NCBI GenBank assembly: GCA_004561785.1
Contig: SFUB01000077.1
Coordinates: 1 to 5,070, forward strand
DNA length: 5,070 nucleotides
Direction of reading: 5' to 3'
Origin: a bacterium
GTDB taxonomy: Bacteria; Bacillota_I; Bacilli_A; RFN20; CAG-826
Shown: positions 1 through 5,070 of the stretch, in pieces
Position numbering within the stretch: the stretch's first letter is position 1
How the letters are laid out: every line of letters begins with the position of its first letter
Made by a program: the position numbers and the translations under genes
The notes under the pieces: generated by a model
Seen by the model: only the letters and a program-made list of their open reading frames with translations
Database searches by the model: none
Told to the model about the DNA's origin: nothing

Positions 1-55
1 ATCAAGAAACCGTTTTCTTACTCCGCCTTATCCCAATGCTCCTAAAATGGTGGCG

Positions 56-62
56 AAAGGAG
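56..62 (+). promoter_or_regulatory. Shine-Dalgarno site for the first PII-like gene
   Basis: The AAAGGAG sequence lies 6 bases before the ATG at 69. It decides the start. The same frame is open from an ATG at 36, but that start has no such site and would add 11 residues (MLLKWWRKELS) before the hydrophobic strand that opens the domain. Confidence 0.8.
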
Positions 63-68
63 CTTTCC

Positions 69-404
69 ATGAAAAAAGTTCTTTACCTGATTCTTGAAAA
101 CGGAAATGAGGCAATCTCCGTTTTCGATTCCATCCGCCAAGCCGGCTATAACGGCACCCTGATGAGGACCGCTTCCCTTCGCCACGCCCTCGATGACGAT
201 CAGCCTGAGGATACCCATTTCTTCTCGCTAACCCAATACGAGCATTTCCACGACCACGGAGAGGCCATGTTCGCCCTCTTCGTTGTGGATGAAGAAAAGC
301 TAGAAGGGCTCAAGGCAATGATTCGGGTGAAGACCGATAATTTCGAAAAGCTGGCTGGGGGCATGTTCTCCCGATCTCTGGAGGACTACGAAGGTTCGTT
401 CTGA
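69..404 (+). CDS. PII-like small signalling protein paired with the antiporter
   Basis: This gene encodes 111 residues, the usual length of a PII-like protein. The pattern suggests a beta-alpha-beta-beta-alpha-beta ferredoxin-like fold. There is a hydrophobic strand at 2-9 (KKVLYLIL), a helix at about 13-25, and a second strand near 29-37. Next comes a long polar loop at about 41-65 where PII proteins carry the T-loop, a strand at 66-73 (AMFALFVV), a helix from about 75 to 84, and a C-terminal strand and tail. The loop is acidic at its start (DDD at 42-44) and holds four histidines (50, 59, 61, 63). The classical PII motifs (RG before the T-loop, GDGK, RTGE) are absent, so this is not GlnB or GlnK. 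The gene sits 6 bases before the antiporter gene, and the likely role is in-trans control of that transporter. The fold assignment is inference from the pattern; a CutA-like or PstA-like relative is an alternative. Function and ligand are unknown. Confidence 0.6.
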   Translation: MKKVLYLILENGNEAISVFDSIRQAGYNGTLMRTASLRHALDDDQPEDTHFFSLTQYEHFHDHGEAMFALFVVDEEKLEGLKAMIRVKTDNFEKLAGGMFSRSLEDYEGSF

Positions 405-410
405 TCCGCT

Positions 411-1781
411 ATGGCTATCGATTTCTTTTCTATTACGCTCTATGTAGCGTGCTTGGTTTTCATGGGGCTTCTCTCCACTCGCCTCATGAAAATCTTTCAT
501 CTGCCCAACGTCACCGGATACATCATCGCCGGCATTTTGATGGGCCCATTCGTCTTCGGCTTGGCCTTCGTTGATTGGAGCCAGGTCCATGAATTTGCCG
601 ACATCGCAAATCCATCCCTGAACCCCATCTACGTTTATATCCACGGCCAAAATGGGGGGCCGGATTATCTCAGTTGGGTTTCCGATATCGCCCTGGGCTT
701 CATCGCCTTCTCAATCGGGTCTTCTTTCAAATTGAGCGCCATCCGCTCCGTGGGAAAGCGGGTTCTTTGGATCACCGTCTTAGAATCCGGACTGGCCTCA
801 ATCTGCGTCATCCTCGGATTGCTTTGCCTCCATTTTATCTTCCCTGACCAAGTGGATATGCCGCTGGTCTTGACCTTAGGCGCCATCGCCGCGGCCACCG
901 CTCCTGCCGCCACGCTCATGGTTGTGAAACAATACAAAGCCAAAGGCCCCGTGGTCAGCACCTTGTTGCCGGTCGTCGCCTTGGACGATGCCACGGCGCT
1001 TATCTTCTTCGCCATCCTTTTCCAGATAGCGAAAACGATCGCGACCGGAGGGGGCTTCGATCTTTACGAGATGCTCGCGAAACCCTTCATCGAAATCATC
1101 ATGTCCTTGGGGATTGGGGCGGTCTTCGGCTTCATCATTTCCCTCGCCAGCCGCTTCTTCAAATCCAGGGCGAATCGGCTTGGCTGGGCCGTCTTCGCGA
1201 TCTTCGCAAGCGTCGGTCTTTATAAGCTCTTCCATCTTCCCCAAGTGGGCGGATTCGAATTGTCTTCCCTGCTCATGTGCATGATGGCAGGGGCGATCTA
1301 CTGCAACGTCGGCAAGGACTCGATCAAACTCTTCGAATTCCTGGATCGTTTCACCTCCCCGATCTACATGCTCTTCTTCATGATTTCCGGCGCTTCTTTG
1401 GATCTCACCGTCTTCAGCAAAGGATACATCGTCCTCCTCATCGCCGCCGTCTATCTCCTAACCCGCGTGATTGGCAAATGGATTGGCGCCTTCGCAGGAG
1501 CCGAAATCACCCACGCCGAACCCACGGTCAAGAAATACCTTGGCTTTACCTTGGTCCCTCAGGCGGGCGTCGCGATTGGCTTGGCCACCAGCGCCTCCAC
1601 CTTGTTCGGCGAAAGCGGCAATCCGGAAATCCATGCCATCGGCGCCACGATCGTCGCGGTCGTCTTAACAAGCACCCTCGTCTACGAGTTGACCGGCCCA
1701 TTCATCACCAAAATCGCTCTTACCAAGGCTGGGGAAATTCCTTTGGAACCCTCAAAACCCAGTCCGAATGCGAGCCACTGA
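411..1781 (+). CDS. CPA2-family cation:proton antiporter (Na+/H+ exchanger domain)
   Basis: This gene encodes a 456-residue inner-membrane protein built almost wholly of hydrophobic helices, about 12 by eye. Such proteins exchange Na+ or K+ for protons across the membrane. The family hallmark LPNVTGYIIAGILMGP is at 31-46. The unwound-helix motif ATAPAAT is at 162-168, followed by the ion-binding ALDDATAL with the aspartate pair at 192-193. The late motif LVPQAGVAIGLA is at 381-392. Paired aspartates are typical of electrogenic members such as NhaA and NapA, so electrogenic exchange is likely; the choice of Na+ or K+ cannot be read. The tail after the last helix is only about 20 residues, with no TrkA-type nucleotide-binding domain as in KefB/KefC. 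A polar segment of about 38 residues at 53-90, between the second and third helices, is longer than usual. The gene starts 6 bases after the stop of the PII-like gene without a good ribosome site of its own, so it is probably translationally coupled. Confidence 0.9.
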   Translation: MAIDFFSITLYVACLVFMGLLSTRLMKIFHLPNVTGYIIAGILMGPFVFGLAFVDWSQVHEFADIANPSLNPIYVYIHGQNGGPDYLSWVSDIALGFIAFSIGSSFKLSAIRSVGKRVLWITVLESGLASICVILGLLCLHFIFPDQVDMPLVLTLGAIAAATAPAATLMVVKQYKAKGPVVSTLLPVVALDDATALIFFAILFQIAKTIATGGGFDLYEMLAKPFIEIIMSLGIGAVFGFIISLASRFFKSRANRLGWAVFAIFASVGLYKLFHLPQVGGFELSSLLMCMMAGAIYCNVGKDSIKLFEFLDRFTSPIYMLFFMISGASLDLTVFSKGYIVLLIAAVYLLTRVIGKWIGAFAGAEITHAEPTVKKYLGFTLVPQAGVAIGLATSASTLFGESGNPEIHAIGATIVAVVLTSTLVYELTGPFITKIALTKAGEIPLEPSKPSPNASH

Positions 1782-1786
1782 ACATG

Positions 1787-1824
1787 AAAAGTCCTGCCCA
1801 AGCATCATCGGGCAGGACTTTTTT
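1787..1824. terminator. Bidirectional intrinsic terminator between convergent units
   Basis: A perfect 13-base inverted repeat (arms 1787-1799 and 1810-1822, core GTCCTGCCC/GGGCAGGAC) encloses a 10-base loop. On the plus strand the arm runs into six T (1819-1824), 5 bases after the antiporter stop codon. On the minus strand the same hairpin ends in TTTT, about 10 bases after the stop of the last minus-strand gene. It therefore probably ends transcription from both sides. Confidence 0.92.
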
Positions 1825-1833
1825 GCAGACTCT

Positions 1834-2193
1834 TCATTCGCCTTCTTTTTCCGAGGCCACAGAATCTAATCCAACGGTGTCCGTGATCGGCAGCGAGAAG
1901 AGGATACCATTGCCCTTGGAGGCAAGCCCCGCTTCTTCATAGACCGTTTTCATGATCCGCTCTCTGTCGGAAGCGTCCACAACCATATAGACCATGTCTT
2001 TTTCCGGGGTCAAGGTGATCCCGTAAAAAGAAGCCATATCGGGATCGGCGGTGCCGCGGGCGCTGCTGACGGTGCCGCCCCTAGCGCCGGCCTTCCTGGC
2101 CGCGTTCATAACGAGGTCGGAAAACCCGTGATTGACTATGGCGAGGATCAGGCTCTTCTTGTTCTCGGGCAAGGGTTTCTTATTTTCTTCCAT
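1834..2193 (-). CDS. P-II family (GlnB-like) regulator, third gene of the DUF1538 unit
   Basis: This gene encodes 119 residues. After a charged leader (1-12) the PII fold can be followed: strand SLILAIVNHG (14-23), helix with two alanines and KAGARGG (25-40), and strand TVSSARG (41-47), which matches the TVSEVRG of canonical PII. A loop at about 48-64 sits in the T-loop position. Then come strand DMVYMVVD (66-73), a helix (75-88) and GNGILFSLPITDTVGL (94-109), matching the GDGKIFVLPVEDVV end of GlnB. The loop lacks the uridylylated tyrosine context of GlnB, the lysine of GDGK is replaced by isoleucine, and the C-terminal RTGE is absent. Ligand binding is therefore probably altered. The ATG at 2193 is chosen because GGAGGAA lies 7 bases upstream; the frame is open further (to 2358) but that part is the shadow of the preceding gene. 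The gene overlaps that gene by 14 bases. Role in regulating the DUF1538 membrane protein is inferred from context. Confidence 0.85.
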   Translation of the reverse strand: MEENKKPLPENKKSLILAIVNHGFSDLVMNAARKAGARGGTVSSARGTADPDMASFYGITLTPEKDMVYMVVDASDRERIMKTVYEEAGLASKGNGILFSLPITDTVGLDSVASEKEGE

Positions 2194-2629
2194 GTTTGGT
2201 TTCCTCCATGCGGATGTCTTTATTTTGATCGGCCAAGAAGCGATAAGCGGCAATGCCTTGGACAGCGTCGATGGGGCAGGCGAAGGCCACGCCTTTGGCG
2301 GCCTTTGAGACCGCGAAGCGTTTCTGGGCGATCTCCTTAAGGGAGGGGATGAGCTCACTTCGGCAGACGGTTATGACGATGTCTTTCTTGGTCTCCATCT
2401 CGCCAAGGATCGCCAGAATCTCTTCCGGCGGCATGGAATGGGCGTACAAGGTCAGCGACATCGAGGCCCCCGCTTCTTGATAAGCGTTCTCGTAATAACG
2501 GGATTGATTCCTTTCCACGATGGTGAAGAAAAGGGAAAGGGGATAGATCGGCTCCCTTTGCTCAAAAGGAACCTGAGGCCGAGATGCCTTCGAAGTTTTC
2601 TCGGCCTTAATGCGGTGAAGCATGCTCAT
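2180..2629 (-). CDS. Divergent PII-like protein, second gene of the DUF1538 unit
   Basis: This gene encodes 149 residues. A basic, probably unstructured leader (1-28) precedes a PII-like core. The core has strand LSLFFTIVER (31-40), helix (42-53, ending QEAG), strand ASMSLTLYA (55-63), a connecting segment (64-80), strand DIVITVC (83-89), helix (91-103) and strand GVAFACPIDAV (113-123). The stretch AKGVAFACPIDAVQGI lines up with SKGNGILFSLPITDTVGL of the next gene, which argues that the two are paralogues. The TVSxxRG sequence of normal PII is missing and the T-loop region looks helical. The tail (131-149) is charged. The ATG at 2629 forms an ATGA overlap with the stop of the DUF1538 gene and has a GGAGGGG-type site upstream. 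An in-frame ATG lies two codons later at 2623. It is probably the partner of its neighbour, perhaps forming mixed trimers, but that is inference. Confidence 0.75.
   Translation of the reverse strand: MSMLHRIKAEKTSKASRPQVPFEQREPIYPLSLFFTIVERNQSRYYENAYQEAGASMSLTLYAHSMPPEEILAILGEMETKKDIVITVCRSELIPSLKEIAQKRFAVSKAAKGVAFACPIDAVQGIAAYRFLADQNKDIRMEETKHGRK
2201..2207 (-). promoter_or_regulatory. Ribosome site inside the preceding gene for the third-gene PII protein
   Basis: GGAGGAA on the minus strand lies 7 bases before the ATG at 2193 and within the last codons of the 149-residue gene. It decides the start of the downstream PII gene and gives that gene strong initiation despite the overlap. Confidence 0.8.
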
Positions 2630-4239
2630 AGGCTCTCCCCTCCTTCCACGGGCAGGTGGATCATCTGATTGTCATCCTCTTCCAAGGCTTTCCGCAGCGC
2701 CTTGCGGTTCTGATGCTCGGTTTTCAAAACGGAGAACAAGCCAAGGGACTCTATCGCGATGATTGGCATCATCGACATGATGCCCACCACGCCGAAGCCA
2801 TAGGCCATGATGTCCGAGCCGGTGTTGAAGGTCTCCTTGGTATAGGCAATGAACATGGGGAGGAAGAAGCAAGAGGCCATGGCCCCCGTCGCGACCCCAG
2901 CGGCATCGATGGCGATGCCCACATAAATCCCCGGGACGAGGTAAGAAAGAACCAGGGCGAGCAAGAACAAAGGAACGGCGAAATACAAATAAGGAATCTG
3001 GAATTTGACGCGAAGAATATTGAGCACGATGGCAATGCCGATCGCGAAGCAAAGGAAAACGTAGATCATGGCCTCGGAGATGACGCCATGGCTGACTTCG
3101 GCGACGTTGTCGGCAAGAATCCGGACCGAAGGCTCGGCCAGCATCGCCACAGCCCCAAATAGAAAGCCGATGAACAAGAAGAGGACGAACCGATCCGGCG
3201 AAGCGAAATACTGCCCGTATTGGGTGGCCACAGGGATGAAGCCGGATTCCGCGCCCATCAGGAATAAAATAAGGCCGACGAAGGTATAGGCGAGGCCGAT
3301 GAGGATCGAGAAGACCTCTCTTTTGGGGAGCTTCAAGAAAAGGTTGAAGACCAAGAAAAAGACCACGATGGGCGTCATGGAAATGGCCACGTCCTGCAAG
3401 GCGGAGAGGAAATGGTCCAAATAGAAGGGGCCGATTCCAGCAAAGCCATCGATGCTCGCAAAGAAATCCTTGGTTCCCAGAATATCTTTGATGGCATCGA
3501 TGCCTCCGGTGTTCCTAAGGATGATCGAGAAGACCATGACGGCCAAGACGGTGCCCAAGGAGCAAAGGCCCGAGTAGCCAAAGGAATCGCTGCCGGAATT
3601 ATCGCCCAAGGTCCTAGCCACCGAAACTCCGATGGCGATGAAGAAGGGGACCGTGACGACCCCGGTCGTGACGCCCCCAGCATCGAAAACGATGGAGAAG
3701 AAATCTTTATCGGCGAACAAAGCCAAGGTAAACGCGAACAAGTAACCAATGGAAAGCCAGTATTTCAACGGTTTATTGAAAAGAACCCGGAGCAAGGCGA
3801 CGAGCATAAACACTCCCACCCCAACCGCGGCGATGACAATGAGAGACCAATCCGGGCCGTTTGGGGAGATGCGGGATGCCAGAACAGAGAGGTCCGGTTC
3901 CGCGATCGTGGCTAAAAAACCCATCAAAAAGCCGATAAAAAGAAGCCAACCAATCGTCTTCTTTTTGGTCAAAGTCGTCCCCACGATATCGCCGATTTTG
4001 GCCAAGGACTTCTCGACGCCGAAATTGAAGAAGGCGGTCCCCACGATCAAAGGGATTGCGGATATGAGCAAAGAGGTGAGGATGGGGCCGAATTTGGATC
4101 CGTCCATCTCCAGGCGCATGTCCGGAACGCACAAAGGGACGAGGACCATGACGGCGATGACGGGCAATATCGCGAAGATGGCCTCCTTGAATTTAGGCCA
4201 GACGCCATGGAAGATTTGCGAGCAGAGTTTTTTGGACAT
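2626..4239 (-). CDS. DUF1538 membrane protein with two repeats, putative transporter
   Basis: This gene encodes a 537-residue polytopic membrane protein, recognised as the DUF1538 family with two copies of the domain. The halves match at about 255 residues offset. KEAIFAILPVIAVMVL (18-33) pairs with the DVAISMTPIVVFFLV segment near 283-297. LATIAEPDLSVLASRI (109-124) pairs with VAMLAEPSVRILADNV (364-379). FDAGGVTTGVVTVPFF (185-200) pairs with IDAAGVATGAMASCFF (444-459). Each half therefore carries an AEP motif and a glycine-rich D-A-[GA]-G-V-[TA]-T-G motif, which could form re-entrant, substrate-binding elements as in other duplicated transporters. The last 35 residues are charged and probably cytoplasmic. 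The start at 4239 has an AAAGGGGG-type site about 9 bases upstream. It is the first gene of a three-gene unit with two PII-like genes, and its stop overlaps the next start by 4 bases. The substrate is not known; transport is inferred from topology and from the PII neighbours. Confidence 0.85.
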   Translation of the reverse strand: MSKKLCSQIFHGVWPKFKEAIFAILPVIAVMVLVPLCVPDMRLEMDGSKFGPILTSLLISAIPLIVGTAFFNFGVEKSLAKIGDIVGTTLTKKKTIGWLLFIGFLMGFLATIAEPDLSVLASRISPNGPDWSLIVIAAVGVGVFMLVALLRVLFNKPLKYWLSIGYLFAFTLALFADKDFFSIVFDAGGVTTGVVTVPFFIAIGVSVARTLGDNSGSDSFGYSGLCSLGTVLAVMVFSIILRNTGGIDAIKDILGTKDFFASIDGFAGIGPFYLDHFLSALQDVAISMTPIVVFFLVFNLFLKLPKREVFSILIGLAYTFVGLILFLMGAESGFIPVATQYGQYFASPDRFVLFLFIGFLFGAVAMLAEPSVRILADNVAEVSHGVISEAMIYVFLCFAIGIAIVLNILRVKFQIPYLYFAVPLFLLALVLSYLVPGIYVGIAIDAAGVATGAMASCFFLPMFIAYTKETFNTGSDIMAYGFGVVGIMSMMPIIAIESLGLFSVLKTEHQNRKALRKALEEDDNQMIHLPVEGGESL

Positions 4240-4301
4240 GTGGGCAATCCCCCTTTGCGGTTAAGTGTACCATCGAAAGAACGGGGCAAGCCATAAAAGA
4301 T

Positions 4302-4341
4302 AAGGGATTTCCCCCAAAGAAAACTAGTCGTCAAATCCCTT
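4302..4341 (-). terminator. Inverted repeat after the sugar transferase gene, possible terminator
   Basis: Perfect 9-base arms AAGGGATTT (4302-4310) and AAATCCCTT (4333-4341) flank a 22-base spacer. On the minus strand the repeat starts 11 bases after the sugar transferase stop and is followed by ATCTTTTA, so it could be a weak intrinsic terminator. The long loop and broken T run are poor for that role. Since it lies about 60 bases upstream of the DUF1538 start, it could instead be an operator. The remaining bases of the 4240-4351 gap show no convincing promoter. Confidence 0.45.
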
Positions 4342-4351
4342 TTTGGGACAA

Positions 4352-5020
4352 TCACTTGCCTTTGTCTTGTTTTCGGATGCCGAGCAAGATTCCGAAAGCG
4401 GCGAAGAAAAGCGTGGCATCCGTCTTGAAGGAAACCGTTCGAGCGTATTCGCTGTCGTAGAAAGCCTTCTCTTTGGGGTCGTGGGAACGATGCATCTTGA
4501 CGATGGCGAGGGAGCAAAGGCCCGGCTTGACGACGAAGGCCGTAGGATTGAATTCGTGGCGGGCGTTATAGAGTTTAAGCTCGTGCTCCTTGTCTTGCTG
4601 AGGACGCGGACCGATGAAGCTCATCTGCCCGATGAAGATATTGAAAAGCTGAGGCAATTCATCCAAAGAGGTCTTTCTTAAGAAATGCCCCCATTTTGTG
4701 ATTAGGTGCTCCTGTTCCCCGGGCGCCATATCCGCAGGGGCGATGGACGGGGCATCCGCCCTCATCGAGCGGAACTTGAGCATCGTGAAAGGCTTTTCGT
4801 CTTTGCCAAGGCGAACTTGCTTATATAAAGCGGGCCCTTTGGAAGTGCACCGAGTGACGACGGCTATAACCGCCATCGGCAGCCCAAACAAAAGTATGCC
4901 GACGAAGGATCCGCCCAAATCGATTAGGCGTTTAAAAGCAAGATAGACCTTCTGGCCTTTGGAAAAAGAGAACGGGCCGGCATTGCCAATATCTTTTTCC
5001 GTTTTATCCGTAATCATCAT
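4352..5020 (-). CDS. Bacterial sugar transferase (polyprenyl-phosphate phosphoglycosyl transferase)
   Basis: This gene encodes 222 residues, the normal length of the small monotopic class typified by PglC and the WbaP C-terminal domain. These enzymes move a sugar 1-phosphate from a nucleotide sugar to undecaprenyl phosphate, the first membrane step in capsule, O-antigen or glycoprotein glycan synthesis. KRLIDLGGSFVGILLFGLPM (30-49) is the basic entry and re-entrant membrane helix. GPALYKQVRLG (62-72) and FTMLKFRSM (78-86) are family motifs. TSLDELPQLFNIF (117-129) holds the catalytic Asp-Glu pair at 120-121, and MSFIGPRP (133-140) follows. KPG is kept at 165-167, but the usual ITGWAQVNGR after it is replaced by LCSLAIVKMHRSH, a marked departure. 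The start is ATG at 5020 (a second ATG follows at once). The nearest purine-rich run, GGAAGGA, is too far upstream for normal spacing. No other glycan gene is visible here, so the sugar and pathway are open. Confidence 0.93.
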   Translation of the reverse strand: MMITDKTEKDIGNAGPFSFSKGQKVYLAFKRLIDLGGSFVGILLFGLPMAVIAVVTRCTSKGPALYKQVRLGKDEKPFTMLKFRSMRADAPSIAPADMAPGEQEHLITKWGHFLRKTSLDELPQLFNIFIGQMSFIGPRPQQDKEHELKLYNARHEFNPTAFVVKPGLCSLAIVKMHRSHDPKEKAFYDSEYARTVSFKTDATLFFAAFGILLGIRKQDKGK

Positions 5021-5032
5021 AAAAGCTATAAA

Positions 5033-5038
5033 ATTATA
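5033..5038 (-). promoter_or_regulatory. Perfect -10 box (TATAAT) upstream of the sugar transferase
   Basis: TATAAT on the minus strand ends 12 bases before the ATG at 5020. No recognisable -35 box lies 16-18 bases further upstream. If used, transcription would start only about 5 bases before the start codon, giving an almost leaderless message that would fit the missing Shine-Dalgarno site. The AT-rich stretch may also be coincidental. Confidence 0.4.
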
Positions 5039-5070
5039 TCCTTCCTAACTGAGCATTGAGCGGAACATTG

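Noticed and set aside
43..48. TAAAAT as a -10 box for the PII-like/antiporter unit
   Set aside because: There is no recognisable -35 box at proper spacing, and the predicted start would fall at the edge of the ribosome site. The true promoter may lie before the window.
1787..1824. The hairpin as an attachment site or repeat element
   Set aside because: There is only one copy in the window, and its position between two convergent stops plus flanking T/A runs is fully explained by a terminator.
1277..1942. Plus-strand open frame of 221 codons overlapping the antiporter end and the terminator
   Set aside because: It is Arg/His/Pro-rich, low-quality translation in a shifted frame of the antiporter gene, with no family motif. 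It also reads through the terminator hairpin.
2194..2358. N-terminal extension of the 119-residue PII protein
   Set aside because: The extra 55 residues (Ser/Pro/Arg-rich) are the out-of-frame shadow of the preceding gene. A strong ribosome site marks the ATG at 2193.
2656..3162. Plus-strand open frame antisense to the DUF1538 gene (likewise 3412-3915 and 3749-4264)
   Set aside because: Composition is typical of antisense shadows (Asp/Gly/His/Arg runs), with no domain pattern, and the opposite strand encodes a clear membrane protein.
4240..4351. A promoter for the DUF1538 unit (TTGACG at minus-strand 4334-4329; TACACT nearer the gene)
   Set aside because: TTGACG has no -10 hexamer at 16-18 bases, and TACACT has no -35. 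Neither pair is convincing.
5026..5040. AT-rich run as a palindromic operator
   Set aside because: The two halves are not true reverse complements beyond a few bases. The TATAAT box explains the stretch better.

Overview
The window is ordinary, densely coded bacterial DNA with roughly balanced base composition. Most genes start with ATG behind a purine-rich Shine-Dalgarno sequence, intergenic gaps are short, and there is an intrinsic terminator. No rRNA, tRNA, CRISPR array or mobile element is visible. The taxon cannot be fixed from the sequence. Strong GGAGG-type ribosome sites and the DUF1538/PII pairing would fit an anaerobic Bacillota-like bacterium, but that is a weak inference.

Layout. 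The plus strand (69-1781) holds a two-gene unit: a small protein with a PII-like (ferredoxin-like) pattern, then a CPA2-family monovalent cation:proton antiporter. A strong bidirectional terminator at 1787-1824 separates it from the convergent minus-strand unit. Read in its own direction, that unit (4239 down to 1834) encodes a large membrane protein with two DUF1538 repeats, then two different PII-like proteins, all three joined by stop/start overlaps. Upstream of it on the minus strand lies a 112-base gap with an inverted repeat. Beyond that is a monotopic bacterial sugar transferase (phosphoglycosyl transferase) gene at 4352-5020, with a good -10 box at the window edge.

Interpretation. The core of the window is two back-to-back membrane-transport modules, each encoding its own PII-like protein(s): one with an antiporter and one or possibly a transporter of unknown substrate (DUF1538) with two. 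PII proteins classically sense nucleotides or small metabolites and bind membrane transporters, as GlnK does with AmtB and SbtB with SbtA. The simplest reading is that both transporters are gated in trans by these small proteins. The substrate of the DUF1538 protein, the PII ligands and any cross-talk are unknown. The sugar transferase belongs to surface polysaccharide or glycoconjugate synthesis and looks functionally unrelated.
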